Shown piece by piece: positions 26,478-34,665 of a DNA stretch of 64,000 nt. This DNA comes from Thermoplasmata archaeon. Lineage in GTDB: Archaea; Thermoplasmatota; Thermoplasmata; Lutacidiplasmatales; UBA184. The notes beneath the pieces are model-generated. The model searched no databases. It worked only from the letters and a program-made list of their open reading frames with translations, and was not told where the DNA came from. Each line of letters starts with the position of its first letter. The stretch's first letter is position 1. A program made the translations under genes and the position numbers. Location of the stretch: NCBI GenBank assembly GCA_021828195.1, contig JAKASQ010000001.1:658335-722334 (forward strand), in the 5' to 3' direction.

Positions 26478-27563
26478 CTACGGTCGGCGCGGTCGATAGG
26501 GAGCCGCGAGGCACGCGACTCGGGGACGAACGTCGGGGGCCCGGAGGGCAGTCTTGAACCGGTCGATCGCGTCCGTCGCGAGCGGCGGAGATTGGAGCCG
26601 CTCGGAGAGGAAGAGACTGACATAACCGCCCAACACAACTCCATGGAGCAAGCACTCCAACAGATCGTCTCCCGGAAGCGGAACCGTTCGAGCGAGCGCG
26701 CCCCGGCTACGGGCCAACCGCTCCATGTAGACTCGACCGCGATCGACCGGGCGGCCGGTTCCGGACCAGCGCAAGAATATGGCTCCCCAACGGGCCGCTT
26801 CGGATCGGGGGAGGGCATCCCACCCGACGATCGCATGGTGGAACGCTTCGGGCATCTCATCGAAGATCGCGAGCCGTTTCGCGTTCTCCTCGATGTCGGC
26901 TCTCCACCGACGGGCAATCGGTAGGAGGTCCGCCTCCGCGTAGATGATGGGGGTGCGACGATCCACGGCTCGCGCCAGCACTGCCGCGGGACCGCGGGAT
27001 TCCGCGAAGCGCAGCCCGCGGCGGCGGACGCGGCCGGCGGCGCGAGCTACTCGATCCGCATTCGACACGGGCAGCCACGCATCCAAGAGCCCCAGGATTC
27101 CCCCGAGCGCGCTCCCCACGGCGGTCCGAGGAGGCTGGCGCGGGGGCAGATGGAATATCGGGACTCGATCGTCCTCTGCGCGCGCCCGCAGTTGGCCCCC
27201 GGCGGCAAAGACGATCCGCGTCGCTCCCCGCCGGCCGGCTTCCTCGTAGGCGCGTAGGACTTCCCAGGTCTCTCCGGAGTGGCTGGACAGGACTACGACC
27301 GCGGGCTCTTGGAGGGTCGGAGGGAGCACGGGGCCGCGGACCACCTCCAGTGAGAGGCCGGAACGCGAACCGAGCGCTCCGTTCGCTAAGTCTCCCGCCA
27401 TTCCGGATCCGCCCATCCCCACCACGCATACCGGAGCCGGCTTCCGGCTCAGGGCGCTCGCGGCCAGGGCTACTCCAGCGTGGAATCCCGCGTGGACTTG
27501 GTCCGGCAACGCCCGGAGGAACGAACGCATGCGATCGTGATCGATTCGGTGCGCGGCCGCCAT
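26478..27563 (-). CDS. Bifunctional phosphoglucose/phosphomannose isomerase
   Basis: A 361-residue SIS-fold isomerase interconverting glucose-6-, fructose-6- and mannose-6-phosphate, supplying sugars for glycan synthesis. 'VCVVGMGGSGMAGDLA' (about 45-60) begins the first SIS domain, and 'SSHSGETWEVL' is the SxSGxT phosphosugar-binding motif. The second half carries 'DIEENAKRLAIFDEMPEAFHHAIVGW' in pieces, including the conserved Glu and His of the PGI/PMI family. ATG 27563 is preferred over a TTG nine bases upstream because a TATA-like box (27584-27592) lies about 25 bp ahead. Length matches archaeal family members. Confidence 0.9.
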   Translation of the reverse strand: MAAAHRIDHDRMRSFLRALPDQVHAGFHAGVALAASALSRKPAPVCVVGMGGSGMAGDLANGALGSRSGLSLEVVRGPVLPPTLQEPAVVVLSSHSGETWEVLRAYEEAGRRGATRIVFAAGGQLRARAEDDRVPIFHLPPRQPPRTAVGSALGGILGLLDAWLPVSNADRVARAAGRVRRRGLRFAESRGPAAVLARAVDRRTPIIYAEADLLPIARRWRADIEENAKRLAIFDEMPEAFHHAIVGWDALPRSEAARWGAIFLRWSGTGRPVDRGRVYMERLARSRGALARTVPLPGDDLLECLLHGVVLGGYVSLFLSERLQSPPLATDAIDRFKTALRAPDVRPRVACLAAPYRPRRP

Positions 27564-27720
27564 ACTTCCCAACCGAGCGCGTCATAGATATCCCTTGTAT
27601 CTGCTTCGAGCGCGGCCGTCGACCGCGCACTCGCGGTGGCGGGGATCCCATGATAGCGGCCCGACTGGGCTCGACCTCTGCGGGGCGCTGGTCGGCCACC
27701 CTCGTGGGCGTAACGGGGCC

Positions 27721-27730
27721 GTTCATTTAG
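27721..27730 (+). promoter_or_regulatory. TATA-like box of the epimerase gene
   Basis: GTTCATTTAG lies about 30 bp before the ATG at 27757. The intergenic stretch 27564-27756 otherwise contains only the divergent isomerase promoter. Confidence 0.45.
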
Positions 27731-27756
27731 GTGCGATCGATACCCTAGCGAATCCT

Positions 27757-28710
27757 ATGCGGACAGCCCTAGACGCCCCAGCCCGCTCCGGCCCTGCGCG
27801 GAGGGTCCTCGTAGCTGGGGCGAGCGGCTTTTTGGGCCGGTCCGTCGTCCGAGCTCTTTCGAGTGCCGGTTACGACGTCCGAGGGCTCGTTCGCGATGCC
27901 GCGAGGGGCGATCGGGTCGAAGCGGACGGCGGAACACCGGTCGTCGGGGACATCCTGGACCTTCGAACGTTGAAGTCGGCCGCGACGGGCTGCTCCGGCA
28001 TCGTCCACTTGGCGGCCAACCCTCCCGCGGAAGAGGACGCGGAGCGAGTGCGGGTCGACGGAGCCGCGAATCTTGTCCGAATCGCCCGTCAGGAGGGAGT
28101 GGCTCGGCTGGTCATCGGCTCGGGGTACTGGGTCTACGGGAGCCAGAGCGGGCTGATCGACGAGGATTGCCCCGTCGCGCCGCAAGGCGAGTCAGGAGTC
28201 AATCATGCCGCCGAGCGGGAGGGACTCGAGGCGAACCGCACGGGCCAGCTCGAAGTGCTCGTCGTGCGGCCGGGAATGGTGTACGGAAACGGATCCTGGT
28301 TTCAGGGCCTCGCCGAAGCGATCCGCACGGGCGAGTACCGAGTAGTCGGGGGTGGTTCGAACCGCTGGTCCTTCATCGACCGGTGGGACGCCGGGAGAGC
28401 GTTCCGGGCCGTACTGGAAGACGGCGACCCGGGCGAGGTATACAACGCCGTGGACGGCCGTCCGGCACCCCTGCGAGAGTTTGCCGATTTCGTCGCGGCA
28501 GAACTCGGAGTTCCGCCGCCCGCGACCGTGACGCTGGAGACCGCAGAACGCGCGGTGGGAGCGATCGCCGCCCGCCACCTCGCGGCCGATCGCCCGACTT
28601 CCGGCGCCAAGTTGAGGCGCTTGGGCTGGAGGCCGCAGATCCCCAGCTACCGCCTAGGGGTCCCCGAGTTGCTCCGAGAGATGTTCCCCCGTGAGGGCCC
28701 GGTTCGGTAG
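27757..28710 (+). CDS. NAD(P)-dependent epimerase/dehydratase (extended SDR)
   Basis: A 317-residue Rossmann-fold sugar-nucleotide epimerase or reductase. The NAD-binding motif 'VLVAGASGFLGRSVV' (17-31) and the base-binding acidic pair in 'VGDILDL' are clear. 'VHLAANPP' follows, and the active site region 'GSGYWVYG' precedes the usual YxxxK position, where the sequence reads 'NHAAEREGLE': the Tyr-Lys pair is replaced. This may mean an atypical substrate or a reduced activity. 'VVRPGMVYGNG' and 'VYNAVDG' are conserved later motifs. The setting among glycosyltransferases suggests nucleotide-sugar metabolism. Confidence 0.82.
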   Translation: MRTALDAPARSGPARRVLVAGASGFLGRSVVRALSSAGYDVRGLVRDAARGDRVEADGGTPVVGDILDLRTLKSAATGCSGIVHLAANPPAEEDAERVRVDGAANLVRIARQEGVARLVIGSGYWVYGSQSGLIDEDCPVAPQGESGVNHAAEREGLEANRTGQLEVLVVRPGMVYGNGSWFQGLAEAIRTGEYRVVGGGSNRWSFIDRWDAGRAFRAVLEDGDPGEVYNAVDGRPAPLREFADFVAAELGVPPPATVTLETAERAVGAIAARHLAADRPTSGAKLRRLGWRPQIPSYRLGVPELLREMFPREGPVR

Positions 28711-28983
28711 GGTCCGCTCTGCGGTCGCACCACCGGCGCATCGCCGCCGCCGCACCCCGTTGCCGACTCGGACCTCCGGAGGCTCCGAGCCGCCGTGGAG
28801 GGGAGGGCTCGGCTCAACGGTCCACCGCCACATCATCACGCGCGCTCACTCGCCCGGCTCCTCCCGAGGACGACCCTCCATCGGACCGCACCCCGTCCGG
28901 CGGCAGAAGGTAGCTCGCGTAGCGACCCGGCTCCGCGCAGGTGGTCGCATTCCACATCCGGGCCGATGCGCACTGGCCCGGGG
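28711..28983. other. Gene-free GC-rich interval
   Basis: This stretch separates two convergent genes. I see no coding sequence, tRNA, repeat array or promoter that I can support. GC-rich local inverted repeats are present but short. Confidence 0.5.
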
Positions 28984-29841
28984 TCACGGAATCAATCTCT
29001 CCTCGCTGCCGCCCCCCTCACAGACCGGAGGCTCCCGACTCGTTGCAGTTTGGCCTCGGCGGCCATAGGCGAGGGAAACCGTCCGTCGATCGCGCATCCT
29101 CCAGCGGCTCGGGTCGGTGAACCCTCGCAGAAGGTGGAGGAAGAAGATCGGTGTGTAGAGGACATTGCGCGGGCTCCGGCTGTTCGCGTGGATGAGAAGG
29201 ATAACGAGGAAGGAGTCGATGATCGTCGAGATACTCCATCCCGCCGCCAGCCTCAGCTGGGCCCCTTGCCACTCCGCCCACCCCTTCCCGCGGTACGTCC
29301 CGAGGTGGTCCATCGCTCCAGAAACATAGCGGACCCTCCGGTGCTCCCGCTTCAACGCACGGCGGAGGAAGTACGTCTCGGCGCCTTGGGCATCGTCGGG
29401 GATATCGATGGAGAGGACCCACGCGCGCCGAAGGAGGGTCAGTCCCAAGGGGAGGCCAAATCGAAAGCGATGGCCAATCGCGATCCCGACCACGGCGCCC
29501 GTCCGAGGGAGGGCGAGCGCTCGGACGGCATCCGAGTAGAAGGAGGCCGATCGGAGGATCACGTCGCTGTCGAGATAGAGCACGTTCTCGGTCTCGGCGA
29601 GCCGTGCCGCGAGCGTTGTCGCACGTCCGATCCCCGCCTCCTCGAAGTGCAGCTGGGCCCCGAAGGTTCGAGCGATCTCGGCGGTATCGTCGGTGCTGTT
29701 CCGGTCGACCACGATGATCCGTCGCACCGGCAGATGGCGTTTGGCGGCCGCCAAGCACGCCGAGAGCGTGGTCGCGGAGTTGAACGTCCGGACGAGCACG
29801 TCGACCGGTGCGAGCACCGGGTCGGTTCCCGCGATCCCCAT
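28984..29841 (-). CDS. GT2-family glycosyltransferase with C-terminal membrane segment
   Basis: A 285-residue GT-A enzyme. The fold starts with 'VDVLVRTFNSATTLSACL' (about 13-30), followed by 'IIVVDRNSTDDT' and 'VLYLDSDVIL', which carries the DxD metal-binding motif (D-S-D). 'GAETYFLRRAL' fits the ED-type catalytic region. A hydrophobic stretch at about 205-225 ('WSISTIIDSFLVILLI') and a second near 238-250 suggest membrane association. ATG 29841 is taken over a TTG six bases upstream. The C-terminal 30 residues are Arg/Gly-rich and unconserved. The acceptor is unknown, but the position fits envelope glycan assembly. Confidence 0.84.
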   Translation of the reverse strand: MGIAGTDPVLAPVDVLVRTFNSATTLSACLAAAKRHLPVRRIIVVDRNSTDDTAEIARTFGAQLHFEEAGIGRATTLAARLAETENVLYLDSDVILRSASFYSDAVRALALPRTGAVVGIAIGHRFRFGLPLGLTLLRRAWVLSIDIPDDAQGAETYFLRRALKREHRRVRYVSGAMDHLGTYRGKGWAEWQGAQLRLAAGWSISTIIDSFLVILLIHANSRSPRNVLYTPIFFLHLLRGFTDPSRWRMRDRRTVSLAYGRRGQTATSREPPVCEGGGSEERLIP

Positions 29842-30000
29842 CGTCAATCGACCCCGATCTCATCCGAACCGGGGCGAGCTCGCGGCACGAGGTCCCGTGA
29901 GACGGGCTCCCGGGTCCTGGCGCTGGCGACAAGGATATGCCTGTCGTCCGGACTGCTCGCAAGGGGCCCCGACCTCCCGGCCCGGCCTACGAGACGCGCG

Positions 30001-30234
30001 ATGAAGATCTACTCCGAGCGGTGGATCATCAAGTATCTGCTCTCTGACCATGGGGTCTGCCTCGGCCTCGACACGAAGCGATGCTCGTACTTGTTCCTGC
30101 TCTCCCGAGCCGGGTACACGGCTCAGCGCCGGCCGGTCGGCGACAAGGTCGTGGAGAACCTCGATTACGAGATCCCCTTGATCGTCGCGGAGCTACGCGA
30201 GGAGCGTCGGCTCTCCCAGCGAGCCGGACCGTGA
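30001..30234 (+). CDS. Small protein of unknown function (77 residues)
   Basis: The protein is mixed alpha/beta in character: an N-terminal 'IYSERWIIKYLLSDHG' helix, a 'CSYLFLLSRAGYTAQ' segment and a C-terminal charged helix 'EIPLIVAELREERRLSQRA'. Two cysteines are present (residues 20 and 28). No family was recognised. Coding is supported by residue composition unlike the surrounding out-of-frame translations and by a one-base overlap with the following methyltransferase gene (TGATG), implying co-translation. The short length allows no functional call. Confidence 0.6.
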   Translation: MKIYSERWIIKYLLSDHGVCLGLDTKRCSYLFLLSRAGYTAQRRPVGDKVVENLDYEIPLIVAELREERRLSQRAGP

Positions 30235-31457
30235 TGCCGGCCGCGGTCGACCCGCCGCCGACCGGCGAAGCGGCCTCCGCGCACAGCCTGACGCTCGCCA
30301 CTCGCGGGGGAGGAGTCCCGCTCGGCTTCGTTCGATCCGGGAACCGGATTTATCTCGTCGCGCGCCAGCGAGCTGCGCAGTGGCCCCTCGAAATCCTGCG
30401 GACCGGGATTGCCCGGCTCCTGCTGCCCGAAGGAACGCTTTCCGGGCGCGCACGGTTGGTCACGGATCCGCGGGAGCGCACGGAGGCGCTTCGCCGGTTC
30501 CGTGCCAAGTACGGTCCCGAGGGGTTCGAACGCTGGTACGCATCGCCCGCCCGGGTCGTGCAGGTTGAGTTGGGCACCTCCGCTCCGAGGGAGGCCGGCG
30601 ACCCGGTGCATTACTATGATTGGCTGGAGGCAGAGTTCAACTCGATCGCAGGTGAGTACGATCGGCACATCCTCGGCAATCGCATCAACCGGCTCCTCCG
30701 TGACCGTTCCCTGGCCTGGCTCCGACCGCACTTCGCGTCGTCGCGGTTTCTCCTGGACATCGGTTGCGGCTCCGGCATGGAGACCCTGCCTCTCTTGCGA
30801 TCCGGTCACGAAATCCTCGCGGTCGACATCTCCGAGCAGATGCTCGAAGTGGTACGTGCGAAGGCGCGTGCCGAGGGGCTCCAAGAGCGTCTGCACACCC
30901 AACGGCTCGCGGCGCGAGACCTCGGCGCGCTGGTCGCCGGTTGGGGAGAGGGATCCATCGATGGGGCGTATTCGACGTACGGCGCGCTGAACTGCGAACC
31001 GGACCTCGCTCCCGTCGCCTCAGCGCTCGCCCGACTGCTTCCGGAGGGAGCTTCGTTCGTGGCCGGGGTGTACAACCGCTGGTGCCTATTCGAGATGCTG
31101 GGCTACGGACTCTCGGGGCGACCGGGCCGTGCCCGGGCTCGATGGACGAATCCCGTGCTGGTCGGGACCTCCCGCTTCTGCGTGGACGTGTACGCCTACT
31201 CGGTCCCCTCGTTTCGACGCATCTTCGACGAAGCCTTTGTCGCGATCCGCACGGAGGGGGTGGCCGTAGTTCTCCCGCCCTCCGATCTGGCGATCTACGC
31301 CGAGAAGCTCTCGCACCATTTCGGTCGCCTCGCGAACCTCGACCGTGCGATCGGAGGCCGCTGGCCGGGAAACCTCTTCGGCGACCATTTCCTCCTCACG
31401 CTCGAGCGGCGCGGTGACGGGGGATCGGGGGCCAAGTCGCCGCCCTCGTTGGGCTAA
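30234..31457 (+). CDS. Fusion: split-barrel (deazaflavin nitroreductase-like) domain plus SAM methyltransferase
   Basis: The protein has 407 residues in two parts. Residues about 20-125 resemble F420-dependent nitroreductase/split-barrel proteins, with 'GGVPLGFVRSGNRIYLVA', 'WPLEILRTG', 'ARLVTDP' and 'FRAKYGPEGFERWY' matching the strand-helix order of that fold. Residues about 150-400 are a class I methyltransferase with motif I 'LLDIGCGSGMETLPLL', 'ILAVDISEQML' and 'GAYSTYGALNCEPDL'. I do not recall this fusion as a standard architecture. It could link a redox step or F420 binding with methylation of a lipid, quinone or polyketide-like substrate. The domain call for the N-terminal part is weaker than that for the methyltransferase. 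Confidence 0.72.
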   Translation: MPAAVDPPPTGEAASAHSLTLATRGGGVPLGFVRSGNRIYLVARQRAAQWPLEILRTGIARLLLPEGTLSGRARLVTDPRERTEALRRFRAKYGPEGFERWYASPARVVQVELGTSAPREAGDPVHYYDWLEAEFNSIAGEYDRHILGNRINRLLRDRSLAWLRPHFASSRFLLDIGCGSGMETLPLLRSGHEILAVDISEQMLEVVRAKARAEGLQERLHTQRLAARDLGALVAGWGEGSIDGAYSTYGALNCEPDLAPVASALARLLPEGASFVAGVYNRWCLFEMLGYGLSGRPGRARARWTNPVLVGTSRFCVDVYAYSVPSFRRIFDEAFVAIRTEGVAVVLPPSDLAIYAEKLSHHFGRLANLDRAIGGRWPGNLFGDHFLLTLERRGDGGSGAKSPPSLG

Positions 31458-31460
31458 ATA
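31454..31460 (+). promoter_or_regulatory. TATA-like box of the nucleotidyltransferase gene
   Basis: CTAAATA is centred 29 bp before the ATG at 31486. It overlaps the stop codon region of the preceding gene and suggests a separate leaderless transcript. Confidence 0.55.
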
Positions 31461-31485
31461 CCGCCGACCTGTTCGCTTCCGGACG

Positions 31486-32439
31486 ATGGCACCGGCCGCG
31501 GTCGATCCACGGAACGGGGCCCTTTGGTCCGAGCGACTCACCGTCGCCCTCGACGTCGCGGCTGACTTTTCTGCCGGGGTCCCCATCGACAGCTTGGTCG
31601 ACCTCCTGCCGGAAGGCGCACCGATGGGAGCGGAGGTCACCTCGTGGATCCGCTCCCACATCCCCGACCGTCCCATCCGAGATGGGATCGTGTATCCGTG
31701 CGCGAACGAACTCTTGCCCGACGATCCGGTGCAACGACGCGCGCGGGCTGCGGAGTTCCTCTCTCGGGCCTCGGACGCGTTCCCCCGACCGATGCGCGAG
31801 GTGGATCCTTGGATACGGTGCGTGGCCGTGACGGGATCGGTGGCGTACGGTTCCGCGCACCCCGGGGACGACCTCGACTTTCTCGTGGTCACCCGCCGCG
31901 GGGCCGTATGGTTCTTCCTCGGGTCGGTCTTTCTCCTTCGCCGGCTCCGGCCCCCTTCGGGGGAAGCACGCGGGCCCCAGCGCACGTGCTTCAATTACGT
32001 CGTGGACGATGCCCAGATCCTACGGGACTATCGGATCCCGCGGGGCCTACTGTTTGCGCGGGAGGCGCTGACCGCGAAGATCTTGTCGGGCGATGCGTTC
32101 TACCGGGGCCTGCTTGGCAGTAGTGCGTGGCTCGAACACGAAGCCCCTCGGCTCCTCTCTCGCTGGAAGGAGGGAGGTGAGTTTCCCTCCCCACCGACCT
32201 CCGAACGAGCGCCGTGGCTGGTGCGCCTGTTGAACGTTCCCCTGTTCTTCGTACTGGGCGCGTACCTGCAGCTGGCCGGGCTGGTGCGCAATCGGAGACT
32301 ACGTCGCTCGGGCGCGCCCGACTTGTGCTTCCGGACCACTACAGCGCCGGGGCGTCTTACCTACTCGAGCCGGCGGTTCTGGCGCCTGTCCGCTGCATAC
32401 TCCCGCGCGTCGGTTACGGGACGGTGGGAGGATGACTGA
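31486..32439 (+). CDS. Nucleotidyltransferase-fold protein with membrane segments
   Basis: A 317-residue protein. The middle carries the Pol-beta-type nucleotidyltransferase signature 'TGSVAYGSAHPGDDLDFLVV' (about 115-134), with the glycine-serine helix start and the DxD metal ligands. 'RTCFNYVVDD' follows with a further acidic pair. Hydrophobic segments at about 140-155 and near 245-265 ('VPLFFVLGAYLQLAGLV') point to membrane association. Archaeal envelope clusters often contain such a protein of unknown substrate next to glycosyltransferases. Its 3' end overlaps the following GT2 gene by 8 bp, so the two are coupled. The exact reaction cannot be named. Confidence 0.72.
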   Translation: MAPAAVDPRNGALWSERLTVALDVAADFSAGVPIDSLVDLLPEGAPMGAEVTSWIRSHIPDRPIRDGIVYPCANELLPDDPVQRRARAAEFLSRASDAFPRPMREVDPWIRCVAVTGSVAYGSAHPGDDLDFLVVTRRGAVWFFLGSVFLLRRLRPPSGEARGPQRTCFNYVVDDAQILRDYRIPRGLLFAREALTAKILSGDAFYRGLLGSSAWLEHEAPRLLSRWKEGGEFPSPPTSERAPWLVRLLNVPLFFVLGAYLQLAGLVRNRRLRRSGAPDLCFRTTTAPGRLTYSSRRFWRLSAAYSRASVTGRWEDD

Positions 32440-33385
32440 TCCGCTTCCCCCGGTCCCTCCCGAACGCCTCATCGGAGGGGTCGTTGCCTTCGAGGAGGAA
32501 GGACGACTCCGGAGCGCGGTCGATTCTCTCCTGGCTCAGCGACTGCCGGACCGAGTCGAGTGGGAAGAGCTCCGGATCGTTGTCGGGCTAGACGATGAGC
32601 CGACCGCGACTGTCGCGCGGGAGTGTGCCGGACGAGACCGACGAGTCGTCGTTCTGTACGAGGCCCAGCGTCGAGGCAAGTCGGCCGCACTCGCGGAGAT
32701 ACTCGACCGCGGAGGAGGCGATTACTTCGTTCTCTTGAACGGGGACGCGCAAGCCGCACCGGGCGCGGTCGCCAACCTGATCGAAATGGCCCGCTCGCTT
32801 CCCCGGCGACCGTGTGGGGTCATGGGGCGGCCGATGTCCTCCGTGGACCGGATCGACGTCTACACCACGGCGCTCGAGATCCTCTGGGCGTACCACCACC
32901 GGTTCCACGAGATCGTCCTATCTAACGACGGCGCTCCCCACCTTTCCGACGAGCTTCTCCTGCTCTCCGCGGCCGACCACCCTCACCTTCCGAGCGGGAT
33001 CGTCAACGACGGCGCCTATCTCGCCTTCTCGATCCACGAGGCGTCGGGTTCGCTGGGGTACGCACCCACCGCCTACGTGCGCGTCGCGATCCCCCGGACC
33101 TGGATCGACCACCTGCGCCAGCGACGGCGCATCCTCTGGGGTCACCTTCAGGCCCGGGACACCTTTGGTCAGGCACCGGGGACATTCGCACTTTACGCCA
33201 CCCATCATCCGGCCTGGGCGCTCCGCGTCATGTGGGAGGAAGCCTCGGAGCGTCGGCTGGGATTCCGAGCTACGCTGTTGCTCGTCGCGGGAGAACTCCT
33301 CGCGGCGATCGCCGCGGTGTGCGACCAGGGACTCGGACGACACTTGCACGAGGTGTGGAGGCGGGTGGCCGTCTCGCCGCAGTGA
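32432..33385 (+). CDS. GT2-family glycosyltransferase
   Basis: A 317-residue GT-A enzyme related to cellulose-synthase/poly-GlcNAc-type or dolichyl-phosphate-sugar glycosyltransferases. 'GVVAFEEEGRLRSAVDSLLAQ' opens the fold, 'RIVVGLDDEPTATV' provides the first metal-binding region, and 'GGGDYFVLLNGDAQAAPGAV' gives a D-x-D variant (NGDAQ). The receptor helix includes 'LSDELLLLSAAD' and 'GIVNDGAYLAF', and 'RQRRRILWGHLQ' matches the Q/RxxRW-like product motif. A hydrophobic stretch near the end (about 280-297) may anchor it. It is coupled to the upstream nucleotidyltransferase-like gene. Confidence 0.82.
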   Translation: MTDPLPPVPPERLIGGVVAFEEEGRLRSAVDSLLAQRLPDRVEWEELRIVVGLDDEPTATVARECAGRDRRVVVLYEAQRRGKSAALAEILDRGGGDYFVLLNGDAQAAPGAVANLIEMARSLPRRPCGVMGRPMSSVDRIDVYTTALEILWAYHHRFHEIVLSNDGAPHLSDELLLLSAADHPHLPSGIVNDGAYLAFSIHEASGSLGYAPTAYVRVAIPRTWIDHLRQRRRILWGHLQARDTFGQAPGTFALYATHHPAWALRVMWEEASERRLGFRATLLLVAGELLAAIAAVCDQGLGRHLHEVWRRVAVSPQ

Positions 33386-33420
33386 GCGCCCGGGTCGGCC
33401 CGTCTTCAGCCCGTCCGGAT

Positions 33421-34161
33421 CTACGGGGGAGGGCCCTGCTCGAGCTGCCGCACGACGATGGGGACCTCGAGGAGCGACGTGATCTCGGGTGGATCGTCCC
33501 CGAACCCGGTTCCGTCCCGGTGGAGCCACACCGAGTGAAGCCCAGCCGCCGCCGCGGCCTTGGCGTCGGTGTAGGCCAGGTTTCCCACGTACAACGATTG
33601 GTCGGGGCGTACTCCCATGCGGCTCACGGCCCGGTGGAAGAGCTCCGGGTTCGGTTTCGCCACCCGTTCGGTCCCCGAGGAGACGATGCACGCGAAATGA
33701 TGGAGGATCCCCGCGTTCGTTAGAATCTCTCGAACGCTCTCCTCGCTGCGCGAGTTCGACAGGACGCCCATCTCCCGGTGCTCGGCGGCGAGGAACTCGA
33801 GACAGCGTCGGGCGTCGGAGAACAGGCGGAGGGGCCGCGCGCTCCCCACCAGCCTCGCTCCCCAGTCGCGCACGAACTTCTCGGCGACCGGAACGCTCAC
33901 TTCCCGTCCGCTCGCGCGCTCGAGGGTGCGCCGCCAGAACTCGACGTGCGTGACCCGTTCGGGAGTGTCCGTCTCTCGCTCGACCTCGGCGAAGGCGTGC
34001 GCGAGGTCCTCCGGATCGAACTCGACATAGAGATGGCGTGCGAGCTCCGTCCAGCCCGCGTAGTCGCGCTCGTCGATCAGCGTGCCGCCCAGATCGAAGA
34101 GCACAGCCCGGATCGCCGGGCGGTCCCCCTCCATGGGCGGGGTGGGGCCTCCCGGGGCCAT
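33421..34161 (-). CDS. HAD-superfamily hydrolase
   Basis: A 246-residue phosphatase-like enzyme. Motif I is 'FDLGGTLIDE' (about 21-30), where the second catalytic Asp position is Gly, as in many archaeal HAD proteins. Motif II is 'VLSNSRS', motif III the Lys in 'VAKPNPELF', and motif IV 'YVGNLAYTDAKAA'. A helical cap lies between motifs I and II. The ATG at 34161 is used; an internal ATG at 34134, eight residues before motif I, is a fair alternative. It is downstream of nusA on the same strand, where ribosomal genes rps12 and rps7 would often stand. Substrate unknown. Confidence 0.8.
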   Translation of the reverse strand: MAPGGPTPPMEGDRPAIRAVLFDLGGTLIDERDYAGWTELARHLYVEFDPEDLAHAFAEVERETDTPERVTHVEFWRRTLERASGREVSVPVAEKFVRDWGARLVGSARPLRLFSDARRCLEFLAAEHREMGVLSNSRSEESVREILTNAGILHHFACIVSSGTERVAKPNPELFHRAVSRMGVRPDQSLYVGNLAYTDAKAAAAAGLHSVWLHRDGTGFGDDPPEITSLLEVPIVVRQLEQGPPP

Positions 34162-34214
34162 CAACTTGACGGATGCCCCGGTGCCGGGGTAGACCCGGCC
34201 CGGGAACGGTGCGA

Positions 34215-34640
34215 CTACGCCACGGAGACGCTGACGATGTCCGTGTGCCGGACCAAGATCGCGCGGGCGATCTTGAGCTGCTTGCCTTGCTTGCCGATCG
34301 CGCGGGCCTTCCAGACCGGATCGACCGTCACCGTCACGTGCCGGCCCCGCTCCTTCGGTGCGAACTCGACCTTGATCGGATGGTACGGGTAGAACACGTT
34401 GAGCGCCAGCCGGGACGGATCGGCCGAGTACTCGACGACCACGATCTCCTTCTTGAGCATCGTCTTCAGGCGCTCGACCAGCACCCCGCCGGGCCCGATT
34501 GCCTTGCGCAGATCCACCGAGGGGATCAGGAAGATACGCTTGTCCTCGGCCTCGAGGCAGTCCTTGACCTGGGCACCCGTTGCCTCCTCGAAGAGACGGA
34601 TGTAGGCGATGGTCTCGTTGTCGAGCGTGATCTCCGGCAT
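34215..34640 (-). CDS. nusA: NusA-like KH-domain transcription factor
   Basis: A 141-residue archaeal NusA homologue made of two KH domains and lacking the bacterial N-terminal and S1 domains. KH loops are visible as 'VDLRKAIGPGGVLVERLK' (about 42-59) and 'RAIGKQGKQLKIARAI' (112-127), both with the GxxG element. It follows rpl30e by 25 bp in the standard archaeal rpo operon order. It is thought to bind nascent RNA and influence elongation or termination. The sequence is full length for the family, and the ATG is preceded by a plausible ribosome site. Confidence 0.93.
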   Translation of the reverse strand: MPEITLDNETIAYIRLFEEATGAQVKDCLEAEDKRIFLIPSVDLRKAIGPGGVLVERLKTMLKKEIVVVEYSADPSRLALNVFYPYHPIKVEFAPKERGRHVTVTVDPVWKARAIGKQGKQLKIARAILVRHTDIVSVSVA

Positions 34641-34665
34641 GGGGAAGGGGTTCGGCGCTTCTGGG

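Noticed and set aside
28795-30000. Long plus-strand frame upstream of the 77-residue gene
   Set aside because: It is antisense to the GT2 gene and has shadow-like composition; only the part from 30001 looks like protein.
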